64,000 nt of DNA from JBBECE01 sp964574935. GTDB lineage: Bacteria > Pseudomonadota > Alphaproteobacteria > Rhizobiales > Devosiaceae. This document shows positions 16,058-25,067 of this stretch, piece after piece (the first letter of the stretch is position 1; every line of letters starts with the position of its first letter). The stretch is taken from positions 51,294 to 115,293 of the forward strand of contig CAZNOZ010000001.1 of NCBI GenBank assembly GCA_964574935.1. Direction: 5' to 3'. The notes under the pieces were generated by a model. That model saw only the letters and a program-made list of their open reading frames with translations. It was not told the origin of the DNA and searched no databases. The position numbers were made by a program, and so were the translations under genes.

Positions 16058-17989
16058 TCATCGCGACAGGGACAGGACCCACAACCACGCGTCGTCGAAC
16101 GGCCGGATGAGGCCGAGCGTGTCCTGGGCGAGGAAGAACGCCGCGCAGGCGGTGACGAGCGCCACCGGGACGGCCACCCGGGCGGGAACGCCCGCGGACC
16201 AGATCAGCGCCCCGCTCACATAGACGACGACCGCCACGGGCAGGCCGGTCAACGGCGTGATGACAAGGAGCCCCAGGAGCGGCAGCAGAACCCCGGCATC
16301 GATCTGCCGCCACTTCGATCCCTCGCGAGAGAACCGGCGCCAGTCCTGCACCAGCACCACGATGCAGCAGGCCATGCCCAGCAACGACGCGCCCACCGGA
16401 AACATCTGCGCGCTCGGCGGAAAACCCCGGGACATGAAGATCGCCCAGCCGTAGAGCGCGATGAACGCGGCCGCCAGGACCGGAGCAGCGACGATTTCCT
16501 CGCTCGGCAGAACCTCGGCTTGCGCGCGCCGCCGCCGTGACCGCCACCAGCTCAGCGCCAGCACGCCAATGCCGACAGCCAGCAGCGCCGCCACACCCGG
16601 CCGCTCGATAGCCGACCACCCATAGACCGCCATCGTCCGCGACAGGGTCGATTCGAGGATCGGGCCCATCACGAAGCCGAGGATCAACGGCGGGCGCGGC
16701 CAGCCGGCGCTCTTGAACGCCACGCCGATGGCGCCGAACACCGCCATCTGCGCCAGGCTCGCCGGATTGGGCAGCACCACGATCGCGGCGATCGTCGACA
16801 GCACCAGCGCCACCGGCATTATCGCCCGCTGTTTCAGGGTCGCGATGAAGCTGAACGTCGGAACGAACGCCAGGCACACCGGAATGGCGAGCAGATTGGC
16901 GATGAGCACGATCCACCCGACCATCGAGATGAAGCCCGGATCCTGGGTGACCAGACGCGGCCCGACATCGACGCCGATGAAGGTGAACGCCAGCATCATG
17001 ATCGCCATGCCCGAGGTGCCGGGGACCGCGAACATCAGCGTGGGGGCGAAGGAGCCGCCTTCCTTGGCGTTGTTCGCCGCCTCCGCCGACAGCACGCCGG
17101 CGACATTGCCCTTGCCGAAGGGCGGGTCGTGCGGCTCGGTCTGCACCGCATGGCCATAAGCCATCCACACGGATACCGACGAGCCGATCCCCGGGATGAA
17201 ACCGACGATGATGCCGATGATCGAAGAGCGCATGACGATACCGAAGCGGCGGAAGACCACCGCCATGCCGCGGATGATCTGCATCATGCCCAGGCCCCGC
17301 ACCGGGCCCGTCGCGCCCTCCGGGCGGTTGCGCAGGGTCAGCATCTCCGGGATGACGAAAAGCCCGGCGAGCACCGAAGCCACGTTGAGCCCGGGCGCCA
17401 GGGTGAGCTGGCCGAACGTGTAGCGCTGGGCGCCGGTAAGATCGTCGAAGCCCACGGTCGCCGCCAGAAGCCCGAACGTCGCCACGATCAGCCCGCGCAC
17501 CAGGCTGGTCCCCGAAAGCGCCGAGACCGCCAACAGGCCGAGCATGGTGAGCGCCATCACCTCCGCCGAGCCGACATGCGGCACGAGCAGAAGGCCGATC
17601 GGAATGAAGGCGATCAGCGCCACTGCGCCCACCAGACCGCCGAAGGCCGACGCGCCGATCGTCGCCGCGATCGCCTCCCAGGCGCGTCCCTGCTTGACCA
17701 GCGGGTAGCCGTCGAGAACGACCGCCGCCTCCGACGTCGAGGTCGGCACGCCGATGAGCACCGCCGGCAGGGTGCCGCAGGTGTGCACCACCGCGTGCAT
17801 GGCGACCAGATAGACGACCGCCGTCATCGGATCGAGGGCCGCCAGGAACGGAATGGAGAGGATGATCCCCTTGCGGCCGTTGATGCCCGGGAGCAGTCCG
17901 AAAACGATACCCAGCGTGACGCCGACCAGAAGCGCCAGAGCCGGTTCAGGAGACGCAAGCAGCCGGTCGGCGGGAAACAGCCAGTCCAT
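16058..17989 (-). CDS. Tripartite tricarboxylate transporter permease, fused TctA-TctB
   Basis: A 643-residue inner-membrane protein. Residues about 1-500 are a TctA large permease, with family motifs VFGLLPGINGRKGI near the N-terminus and its inverted-repeat partner IIGIIVGFIPGIGSSVSV near 265, plus FGKGNVAGVLSAEAANNAKEGG. After a basic linker (SWWRSRRRRAQ), residues about 510-643 form a second four-helix unit resembling the small TctB subunit, including the SAQMFPVG region. TctA and TctB are usually separate genes, so this is a fusion. It takes up carboxylates using a periplasmic TctC protein; four TctC-like genes lie directly upstream on the same strand. Confidence 0.88.
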   Translation of the reverse strand: MDWLFPADRLLASPEPALALLVGVTLGIVFGLLPGINGRKGIILSIPFLAALDPMTAVVYLVAMHAVVHTCGTLPAVLIGVPTSTSEAAVVLDGYPLVKQGRAWEAIAATIGASAFGGLVGAVALIAFIPIGLLLVPHVGSAEVMALTMLGLLAVSALSGTSLVRGLIVATFGLLAATVGFDDLTGAQRYTFGQLTLAPGLNVASVLAGLFVIPEMLTLRNRPEGATGPVRGLGMMQIIRGMAVVFRRFGIVMRSSIIGIIVGFIPGIGSSVSVWMAYGHAVQTEPHDPPFGKGNVAGVLSAEAANNAKEGGSFAPTLMFAVPGTSGMAIMMLAFTFIGVDVGPRLVTQDPGFISMVGWIVLIANLLAIPVCLAFVPTFSFIATLKQRAIMPVALVLSTIAAIVVLPNPASLAQMAVFGAIGVAFKSAGWPRPPLILGFVMGPILESTLSRTMAVYGWSAIERPGVAALLAVGIGVLALSWWRSRRRRAQAEVLPSEEIVAAPVLAAAFIALYGWAIFMSRGFPPSAQMFPVGASLLGMACCIVVLVQDWRRFSREGSKWRQIDAGVLLPLLGLLVITPLTGLPVAVVVYVSGALIWSAGVPARVAVPVALVTACAAFFLAQDTLGLIRPFDDAWLWVLSLSR

Positions 17990-18005
17990 GGACGAGGGGG
18001 CTCAC

Positions 18006-19091
18006 TCAGTTGCTGCAGGCGGAACCCGTATCGGCGAGCTGCGTGCCGCAGTCCATCGCGTGCGCGAGTTTTTCGGCGAACGAGGTCATTCCCGAGAGCA
18101 TCTCGTCCAGGCGCGCTTGAAGATCCGCGCCACGGACCTGATCGAGCAGCAACCGGTCGCCGACCCATTCGACGAACCCGGGATCGGTGGCGGCGGCGTA
18201 GAACATGGCACGCAACGCTTCGAGGCGGTCCGGCGGAACACCTTTCGGGACGGCGAGCGTCGAAGAGGCCGCCATCAAATTGAAGAACTCAACCACCCAC
18301 GCGAACTCCGGATTGACCTGCATGCCGGAAAGGCGGGGCGGGTGACCAAGATAGGCCGGCAATTCGGTGTCGATCAGCGACAGCAGCGCGACGGAAGTTC
18401 CATCCTCGAGGGTGCGTGCCGCCGCTATGGGCGCAAGGAACGCAAGCTGCACCTCGCCGTTCATGAATGCCAGCTCCCGCTCGCTCGAGCCGTATCCGGT
18501 CACCGGTTTGATGCGCGTGCCCAGGGCGGCGTTGGTGAGAAGGCCGGTGTAGTACATCCCCGAGGACGTCGACCGGACCGGGAAGAAGGCGGGTTCGGAC
18601 CGCCCCACGAGATCGTCAACGGAATCGATCCCCGATTGTGGGTTGGCGAACAGCACCCGCGAGGCGGTCGACACACTGACGACGATGTCGAATTCGGTGA
18701 TGTCGAACGACTGCTCCCCCATCGCCTTGGCGATCAGCGAATCGTTGTTCACCGTTCCCAGGGTCAGGCCGTCGGGTTTCGCCTCGAGGATCATCGTTTC
18801 GGTCAGCGCCGCCGAGCCGCCCGGATTGGACCGGAAGACAACGCGCGTCCCCGGGTAGAGCCGCTCGACGGTGCGCCCGAGTTCCTGGAGCACCTGGCTC
18901 GACACTGCGCCTTCCGAAAAGCCGCTGAGAAGTTCGATGGTCCTGCCGGTGAAGAAGTCCTCCTGCGCACTGGCCGTCGGGGGCAGGATCGCCAGGCCCA
19001 GAGCGGCCAGAACGGCGCTGAACAGCGCCGATGCGCGGCCCGGGCGGGCGGCGAGTTGTTCTGATTGGCGAGCCGTCTTTGTGTTGGTCAT
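18006..19091 (-). CDS. TctC-like periplasmic binding protein, copy 1
   Basis: A 361-residue secreted protein with an ordinary Sec-type signal (hydrophobic about 22-42, cleavage near ASA-QED). It has no twin arginine, unlike the three paralogues upstream. It resembles a diverged TctC/Bug solute-binding protein: VVFRSNPGGSAAL and KPDGLTLGTVNND correspond to the ligand-loop regions of that family. It ends with CGTQLADTGSAC, the two-cysteine tail shared by the whole array. The gene sits 16 bases upstream of the permease gene, so it is the most likely primary partner. AGGAAAG precedes the ATG. Confidence 0.8.
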   Translation of the reverse strand: MTNTKTARQSEQLAARPGRASALFSAVLAALGLAILPPTASAQEDFFTGRTIELLSGFSEGAVSSQVLQELGRTVERLYPGTRVVFRSNPGGSAALTETMILEAKPDGLTLGTVNNDSLIAKAMGEQSFDITEFDIVVSVSTASRVLFANPQSGIDSVDDLVGRSEPAFFPVRSTSSGMYYTGLLTNAALGTRIKPVTGYGSSERELAFMNGEVQLAFLAPIAAARTLEDGTSVALLSLIDTELPAYLGHPPRLSGMQVNPEFAWVVEFFNLMAASSTLAVPKGVPPDRLEALRAMFYAAATDPGFVEWVGDRLLLDQVRGADLQARLDEMLSGMTSFAEKLAHAMDCGTQLADTGSACSN

Positions 19092-19183
19092 TCACGCTTT
19101 CCTGCGCTGCCGGGGAGCCCAGCGTACACCGTTTGACTTGACCTACAATCGTTCTCGGGCTGCGAAAAAATGGCCGCTCGTGC

Positions 19184-20266
19184 CTAGGCCGCGCAGGCCT
19201 CGCCGGTCTCGGCGATTTGTGTGCCGCAGGCGAGTGCCCTCTGGATGTTGGCGCCCAGATCGCCGAATTCGGAGACGATCGCCTTCAGGCTGTTTTGCAG
19301 GATGTTCCCGCGCACCGGCTCCACGTTCGTCACGGCCGTCACGGTCGTGCGGAAGTCCGGGTCATCGGCCGCCCGCATGAACACGTCCCGCAAGATCTCC
19401 AGCCGGTCGGCAGGTACGTCCTTGCGCGTGCACACGATGTAGGTGACGGAGATGGCGTTGTAGAATTCGACGATCCAGCGAAAATCCTGGTTGACGGCGA
19501 GTTGCGACAGGGAAGGGGGATCGCCGAAGTAATCGGGCACCGGCACGTCGGAATATCTGAGGATCGCGACCGCGTCGCCATTTTCGATGTATGGTCCGCC
19601 CGTCTCCGGCCCCCTGATGATCAGTTGCGCCTCTCCGCTGAGGAACGCGAGTTCCCGGGCGCCGGAATTGTAGCCGGTGACCGGCATGATCCGCGTGCCG
19701 AACATGGCGTTGGTGAACAGCCCCTGGAAATATGATCCCGATACCGTCGCGCGCACCGGCAGAACGGCCGGTGAATCCCGGTCGACAAGATCGCTGACCG
19801 ATGTGATCCCGGATCTGGTGGTGGCGTAGAGCACGTCCAGCGCCCGGCTCAGTCCGGCGATGATGGCGAAGTCGCTGATGTCGTATTGCTCGCCGCTGGT
19901 GTATTTCCTGAGCAGGGTATCGGTCGATACCTCTCCCACCGTCAGCCCGTCGGGCACGGATTCAGCCACCATGGCGATGCCCAGCGCCGACGATCCCCCG
20001 GCGCTGTTGCGGTGCACCACCGCGGTGTCCGGCAGAAGTTTGCCCACGGCTCGCACCCACTCCTGCATGATCAAATTGCCCGCCGCGCCTTCCGAATAGC
20101 TGCTGAGAAGTTCGAGGGTCTCTCCCGCGAGATACGAGCCTTGGGCCAGGACCGGCCGCAGGGGCAGCGCGATCGTGCCGGCGGCTGCCGCCGCGCCGGC
20201 CAGAACCTGTCGGCGGCCGATCCGGTCGCCAGTCGTGCCCGGGCCGCGATTGGCTCTGTCGATCAT
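19184..20266 (-). CDS. TctC-like periplasmic binding protein, copy 2
   Basis: A 360-residue paralogue of the neighbouring binding proteins. The start at 20266 has AGGAGGGGGG before it; an upstream in-frame extension is rejected. A twin-arginine signal (IGRRQVLAGAAAAAG, then a cut near VLAQG) implies Tat export of a folded protein. The core shares LELLSSYSEGAAGN, NSAGGSSAL, VPDGLTVGEVSTD and GTRIMPVTGYNSGARELAFL with its paralogues. It ends CGTQIAETGEAC plus two alanines. Substrate is unknown. Confidence 0.8.
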   Translation of the reverse strand: MIDRANRGPGTTGDRIGRRQVLAGAAAAAGTIALPLRPVLAQGSYLAGETLELLSSYSEGAAGNLIMQEWVRAVGKLLPDTAVVHRNSAGGSSALGIAMVAESVPDGLTVGEVSTDTLLRKYTSGEQYDISDFAIIAGLSRALDVLYATTRSGITSVSDLVDRDSPAVLPVRATVSGSYFQGLFTNAMFGTRIMPVTGYNSGARELAFLSGEAQLIIRGPETGGPYIENGDAVAILRYSDVPVPDYFGDPPSLSQLAVNQDFRWIVEFYNAISVTYIVCTRKDVPADRLEILRDVFMRAADDPDFRTTVTAVTNVEPVRGNILQNSLKAIVSEFGDLGANIQRALACGTQIAETGEACAA

Positions 20267-20391
20267 GAGTGTCCCCCCCTCCTGCGGCCGTTTGCGTCGG
20301 TCTCCGGCCGGCTTCGGCACGGCCCGCCCGATATGTCTACCCGGCGGACCGACTGCCACGCAATCGGACGCTCAGGCGCTGGCAGGGAAAC

Positions 20392-21492
20392 TCACGCGGT
20401 GCAGGCCGCCCCGGTCTCTGCAAGCTGCACCCCGCAGGCCAGCGCCCGTTCGACATTGGTGTCGAAATCGCCGAACCCTCCGAGGAGATTGTCGACCTCC
20501 CGCTGCACTTCCTCGCCGCGCGCCGGCGACACGGTCAGGAATGCGGCGAGGGCCGCCTGAAGCTCCGGGTCTTGCGCGGCGCGCCAGAACACGTCCCTGA
20601 GCGTCGCCAGCCTGTCTTCGGGCACGCCCTTCGGCGCGGCGAGGATATGAGTTGCGGTTGCCGTTTCGAAATACTGCGCGATCCAGGCGAAGTCGGGGTT
20701 GTGCGCGTACTCGGAGATGGCGGGCAGGGGCGGGTATGTTTCGGGCAGCGGATCACGGCCGAATTTGACAATCGGCACCCCCGTGCCGTCCCGCAGGAAC
20801 CGCGCACCCACGCCGGCGGGCTTGATGATGAGTTCCGCTTCCCCGCTGAGAAACGCCAGATCGCGTTCGCCGGAGCTGTAACCGGTCACCGGCTGGATGC
20901 GGGTGCCGAACAGCGCATTGGTGAACAAACCCTGGAAGTACTGGCCGGAAACCGTTGCCCGAACGGGCAGAATCACCGGCCCCTCGCGCGCTTGGAGGTC
21001 GGCCAGCGAGGTGATGCCCGACGGCACGGAGGCGAGCAGCACGTCGATGTTGCGGCTCAAGCTGCCGATGATGTCGAAGCGGCTGATATCGATTCCGCGC
21101 TTGCCGGCTTCCGGCGCGATCAGGGAATCGGTGTTGTGGGTTCCGATGGTGAGCCCGTCGGGCGCCGCCTCGGCGAGCAGCGAATAGGTGAGATCGACCG
21201 AACCGCCGGGGTTGGGCCTGAACACGACCCTGAGGCCCGGGACAAGCCGTTCGGCGGCCTTGCCCCATTCCTGGATGATCAGGCCGCCCTCGGCCCCCTC
21301 CGAATAGCCGGAGAGCAAGTCGAGCGTCTGGCCGGCCAGAAAGCCGGCATCCTGCGCGAGCGTCAGGCTCGGGCGGATCGCGGTCGCAGCTGCCATCCCC
21401 GCGGCGCCGATGACGACCGCGCGCCGCGTGGCCCCCGAGACGGTGGATGGGCGCTCAACCGCGCCCGCTCGAAGAGATCTGGTTCGTTGCAT
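20392..21492 (-). CDS. TctC-like periplasmic binding protein, copy 3
   Basis: A 366-residue member of the same array. A twin-arginine type N-terminus (GATRRAVVIGAAGMAAA) with a cut near LTLAQD predicts Tat export. Shared core segments are LDLLSGYSEGAEGGL, FRPNPGGSVDL, APDGLTIGTHNTDSL and QPVTGYSSGERDLAFLSG. It ends CGVQLAETGAACTA. It looks closest to copy 2 (both have VLPVRATVSG or ILPVRATVSG and YFQGLFTNA). GGGAGTGAGAAG precedes the ATG. A 125-base gap separates it from copy 2. Confidence 0.8.
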   Translation of the reverse strand: MQRTRSLRAGAVERPSTVSGATRRAVVIGAAGMAAATAIRPSLTLAQDAGFLAGQTLDLLSGYSEGAEGGLIIQEWGKAAERLVPGLRVVFRPNPGGSVDLTYSLLAEAAPDGLTIGTHNTDSLIAPEAGKRGIDISRFDIIGSLSRNIDVLLASVPSGITSLADLQAREGPVILPVRATVSGQYFQGLFTNALFGTRIQPVTGYSSGERDLAFLSGEAELIIKPAGVGARFLRDGTGVPIVKFGRDPLPETYPPLPAISEYAHNPDFAWIAQYFETATATHILAAPKGVPEDRLATLRDVFWRAAQDPELQAALAAFLTVSPARGEEVQREVDNLLGGFGDFDTNVERALACGVQLAETGAACTA

Positions 21493-21546
21493 GACTTCTC
21501 ACTCCCGCATCGCTTCGCCGGCCCCGCCGCCGTCGTTCACGCGCTC

Positions 21547-22626
21547 CTAGGCTCGGCAGCTTTCTCCGGTCTCGGCGAGCTGCATGCCGCACGCGAGCGC
21601 GGCGGCGAGACCTTCTGCAAAGGAACCGAATCCAGACAACAGCCGCTGGATCAAGGCTTCGATTTCTTGGCCCGGAATGGGCTCCAGAACCAGCAGATTG
21701 GTCGCTGCCTGCACGAACTCGGGATCGGCGACGGCGGCCGTAAACAGCTCCCGCAGCGTCTGCAGGCGGTCGGCGGGCGTGTCCTTCGGCGCGCCGAGTA
21801 TGTGGCTGACCGCGGAGGTATTGAGGAAGTCCACGACCCATTCGAATTCCTCGGTGGCGTCGAAGTCCGACAAAGCCGGCACGTCCCCAAAATCGGACGG
21901 TAACGGCACGTCGGTGAGCCGGAGCAGGATTTGGCCCGCGCCGTCGTTCACCAGTCGGCGGGCATTGGGCACCCCGGCAACCACCAGATCCGCTTCTCCG
22001 GTCCGAATGGCCAGCTCGCGAGCACCCGAATCGTAGCCGGTCACCGGCAGAATCCTCGTCTGCAGAACCGCATTGAGCAGATACCCCTGAAAGTAGGCGC
22101 CCGACGAGGTCGACCGCACCGCCTGAATCGCCGGCGTATCGCGGCCCACGAGGTCGTCGACCGATGTGATGTCGCTCGCGGCGCCCGAGATCAGCATATC
22201 GGCGTCCCGATCCATCCCGCCGACAATCGAGAACTCGGAGATGTCGTAGACCTCCGCTCCGGTCGTCTTCGCGACCAGAGAATCCATGTCGACGATGCCG
22301 ATGGTCAGCCCGTCGGGTTCGGATTCCGCGAGCATGGCTGCCGTCAGCGCCGCGGTGCCGCCCGGATTGACCCGGTACGCCACGCGCGTGTCTGGCAACA
22401 ACCGCTCCAGGGCCCGCGAGAATTCCTGCATCAGAATGTTGCCGTTGGATCCCTCGGAAAACCCGCTGATGACTTGCAGCGTTCGCCCGTCGAGATAACT
22501 CGCCGCCGCGCGGGCGGCCACGGGTCCGAGCCAGGCCGCGGCCCCCAGTCCGGCCGCTCCCCAGAGCACCTGGCGCCGCCGCACGGGTTTTCCCGACCCC
22601 GATGCTCGGCCACATTCGACTTTCAT
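21547..22626 (-). CDS. TctC-like periplasmic binding protein, copy 4
   Basis: A 359-residue member of the array with a twin-arginine signal (VRRRQVLWGAAGLGAAAW, cut near ARAAAS). The core carries LQVISGFSEGSNGNI, RVNPGGTAAL, EPDGLTIGIVDMDSL and LPVTGYDSGARELAI. It ends CGMQLAETGESC plus RA. AAGGAGG lies 6 bases before the ATG. It is 54 bases upstream of copy 3. Its C-terminal motif CGMQLAETG is identical to that of the broken fifth copy just upstream, which suggests recent tandem duplication. Confidence 0.8.
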   Translation of the reverse strand: MKVECGRASGSGKPVRRRQVLWGAAGLGAAAWLGPVAARAAASYLDGRTLQVISGFSEGSNGNILMQEFSRALERLLPDTRVAYRVNPGGTAALTAAMLAESEPDGLTIGIVDMDSLVAKTTGAEVYDISEFSIVGGMDRDADMLISGAASDITSVDDLVGRDTPAIQAVRSTSSGAYFQGYLLNAVLQTRILPVTGYDSGARELAIRTGEADLVVAGVPNARRLVNDGAGQILLRLTDVPLPSDFGDVPALSDFDATEEFEWVVDFLNTSAVSHILGAPKDTPADRLQTLRELFTAAVADPEFVQAATNLLVLEPIPGQEIEALIQRLLSGFGSFAEGLAAALACGMQLAETGESCRA

Positions 22627-22714
22627 GGGTTGCCTCCTTCAGCCGCAACGTCGGATGGCGTTTGGCATCGTAGCGGACCGCAAGAGGCCCGATGGGGCCA
22701 ACCGTGCCCCGACA

Positions 22715-22866
22715 TCAGCAATTCGCTCCCGTCTCCGCGAGCTGCATGCCGCATTCGAGAGCCCGGAGAGGTTGGCGCCCAATTCACCGAAATCCGATAC
22801 CAGCGAGGCCACGTCCCGCCGCAGCGCGTCCCCGCACTCAGCCTCGAACGCGTGATATGGCGAGCG
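22715..22866 (-). pseudogene. Frameshifted 3' remnant of a fifth TctC-like binding protein
   Basis: On the minus strand one frame reads ALRRDVASLVSDFGELGAN, matching the helical region before the tail in the intact copies. After a one-base shift near 22762-22766 the next frame reads ALECGMQLAETGANC and stops at TGA (22715-22717). Restoring a single base would give a continuous protein end like copies 2-4. No matching 5' part is present: the sequence further upstream loses similarity and a methyltransferase-like gene follows. The upstream limit is approximate. Confidence 0.75.
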
Positions 22867-22968
22867 GGCATCCGATACGCGGTGCGCTTCATCTCTGGCT
22901 CCGGCATCCGGTCGCGGTCGTCTCGGGCCGGCCGCCTGCCGTCGCGGCCCACCGGCAAGCGCGTCCGC

Positions 22969-23847
22969 TCACCCCGATTCCGGCGGCCGCTTCGCCAGCA
23001 GCGCCACCATCCGGTGCGACACCTTGCCTTCGCGTTGCTTATCGACAAGTCGCTCCACCGCCACGTCCATGCCGGCAGCGTCGAAAAGCGCGCGCAATTC
23101 GTCCGGCGTCGAGAATTCCATTTTCACCAGCGCGCGGGGCGCCATTCGCTCGAGACGTGCGAGAAAGTCGTCAAGCGGCTCCGAAATCAGGTCGGGATTG
23201 GCCTTCGCCACCGCCGCCGCGCGTTCGATTCTTCTGGCCATCAGATCGCCGTGGGCGAGCGGACCTCCCATTGTGAGGCGTTGCGAGAACAGGATCCGGC
23301 CCTCCGGTTTCAACCAGCCAGCCAGCTGCTGCAGCGCCTTGACGTGAAGGTCGGGTGGCAGGAAGCGGAACACGCTGTGAACGCAGATCAGGTCGGCGCT
23401 GAAGGTCTCGGTGATCTCGGTGAGATCGACCGTTTGCACCACGAGCGGCAGACCTGCCCGGGCGGCATAGATGCGGCAAAGCTCGAGCGGCGTGCCGCAG
23501 CGGTCGATGACCGTGTAGCGCGCGCGGGCGGCGATCTCGGGGCCTGCCGCGGCCGCCCCCATTGCCGCCGTCGCGAAAAGACCGGTGTCCGACGCCCCCG
23601 CGATCAAAATGTCGAGCGGGCCGCTCGCCTCGGCGCGCGAAGTGAGCTCGCGGGCGATCATCTCGATGAGGTCCGAACGATCGGAGGAGATCGAGGAATC
23701 GGGGCTGGTTGCCCGCCGGCATGCATAGCCGACATGATAGTCCGCGCACGCCTCGCAAAGGCGATTTGCGATCGCGCTGACCCGCGCCATGTTGCCGAGG
23801 AGATCCTCTTCGAGAGCGTCCCCGGCTCTGACCACGTACTCGTTCAT
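22969..23847 (-). CDS. Class I SAM-dependent methyltransferase-like protein
   Basis: A 292-residue soluble protein. The Rossmann-type core is visible: LDILIAGASDTGLFATAA as a diverged SAM-binding motif I, an acidic strand end (YTVIDRCGTPLELC), and LQQLAGWLKPEGRILFSQR as the typical later strand. The N-terminal part holds cysteines in CEACADYHVGYAC, which could bind metal. The canonical glycine-rich loop is altered, so activity is uncertain. I start it at the ATG at 23847; earlier in-frame starts exist, and ribosome-binding support is modest. It is divergent from the ATP-grasp-like gene, sharing about 150 bases of upstream sequence. Confidence 0.65.
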   Translation of the reverse strand: MNEYVVRAGDALEEDLLGNMARVSAIANRLCEACADYHVGYACRRATSPDSSISSDRSDLIEMIARELTSRAEASGPLDILIAGASDTGLFATAAMGAAAAGPEIAARARYTVIDRCGTPLELCRIYAARAGLPLVVQTVDLTEITETFSADLICVHSVFRFLPPDLHVKALQQLAGWLKPEGRILFSQRLTMGGPLAHGDLMARRIERAAAVAKANPDLISEPLDDFLARLERMAPRALVKMEFSTPDELRALFDAAGMDVAVERLVDKQREGKVSHRMVALLAKRPPESG

Positions 23848-23999
23848 GATCGCGACGTTCCACTCCCCGGGCCTTTGTTGCACGCCGCGGGCGATCCTGC
23901 CAGACTCGCTCCGAGCGGACGGACGCATTGCCCGCTGAGGGGCGGCGCGCGGCGGAGGCTGTGACCCCGGGACCGGCGTCGAGTCGGGTGGAATGTGCG

Positions 24000-25028
24000 A
24001 TGTTGTTCTTCGTCACGCTGACTGAGCACAGCCACACGATCTGGCGGTTCATTCGCGGTTGCGGCCAGCGCAACGTCGCTTTTCTGAAGCCCCTGACCTA
24101 CGAACGGCTGTTCACGTCCGGTCGCGTGCCGCTCGGCCACACCATCTTCACCGACTTCGACCGGCTCACCCACCACGAGATCCACTACGCCGGTCGGATG
24201 GCGCGGGCTCTGCGCGCCTACGATCCGGCGATCCGTATCCTCAATGATCCGCCCCATGTCCTCGAGCGCTATGCGCTTTTGAAGCGGTTGCACCGCGAGG
24301 GGATCAACGATTTCGATGTCACGCGGCTGGAGGCCGGCGACCGGCCGTCCCGTTTTCCGGTCTTCATACGCTGCGAGGATGACGCCCAACCCCTCGATAC
24401 GGGCTTGCTGCACTCCGAAGACGAGCTCAAGGCGGCGCTGAACCGCCTTCGGGAGCAGGGCATGCCGCTCAAGCGGCGTATTGCGGTCGGCTTCGCCGCC
24501 GAGCCGAGCGCCGACGGCTACTATCGCAAATACGGCGTCATCTGCGTCGGCGACCGTTTGGTTCCGCAGCACGTTCTGCGCGGCACGGACTGGTACGTGA
24601 AGTCCGGCAGCGTGCCCCACGACGCGGCCTTCGACGAGGAACGGCTTCGCTACTTTCACGAGTTTCCGCACGGCGAGGAAATCCGCCAGATCATGTCGCT
24701 CGCGAACATGCAATTCGGACGCGTTGACTACGGCATTGTCGGCGGCCGTATCCAGGTCTACGAGATCAACTCCAATCCGAAGATGCCGGGCCTGGGCCCG
24801 CGCCCGAGAACGCAAATCTCGCCCAGAACGGCGGCGGCCGAAGAGCGCCGCCGGCTGACGATCGCGGCGCTCGCCTCCGCCTTCGAGGCGATCGACACCC
24901 CGATATCGACGCGTGGAACGATCCGGGTCGATCGGCCCCCGGTGCGCTATCACTCCTTCCGGCGGGCCCGCTTCGGGGCTCGGGCCGAGGACCGGTTCCG
25001 GCGCCTGCGGGCGCTGACCGGGCTGTAG
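24000..25028 (+). CDS. ATP-grasp-like ligase domain protein
   Basis: A 342-residue soluble protein that I assign by fold pattern only. An N-terminal domain (about 1-90) is followed by NDPPHVLERYALLKRLHREG, which looks like the start of an ATP-grasp central domain. RFPVFIRCEDD sits where the ATP-binding lysine strand would be. The most telling part is GRVDYGIVGGRIQVYEINSN, ending in E-I-N-S-N-P, the magnesium-binding motif of ATP-grasp enzymes. Such enzymes join a carboxylate to an amine or thiol. The C-terminal about 50 residues are very arginine-rich. The ATG at 24000 follows GGTGGA. The gene ends 39 bases before the assembly gap. Confidence 0.6.
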   Translation: MLFFVTLTEHSHTIWRFIRGCGQRNVAFLKPLTYERLFTSGRVPLGHTIFTDFDRLTHHEIHYAGRMARALRAYDPAIRILNDPPHVLERYALLKRLHREGINDFDVTRLEAGDRPSRFPVFIRCEDDAQPLDTGLLHSEDELKAALNRLREQGMPLKRRIAVGFAAEPSADGYYRKYGVICVGDRLVPQHVLRGTDWYVKSGSVPHDAAFDEERLRYFHEFPHGEEIRQIMSLANMQFGRVDYGIVGGRIQVYEINSNPKMPGLGPRPRTQISPRTAAAEERRRLTIAALASAFEAIDTPISTRGTIRVDRPPVRYHSFRRARFGARAEDRFRRLRALTGL

Positions 25029-25067
25029 GGCTGGCGCGACGTCACAGGTACCAAAACGAAGGCCCGG

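Noticed and set aside
21931..23964. 677-codon plus-strand open frame over the binding-protein array and methyltransferase
   Set aside because: It spans three minus-strand genes and the remnant, has shadow-type composition, and shows no recognisable motif.
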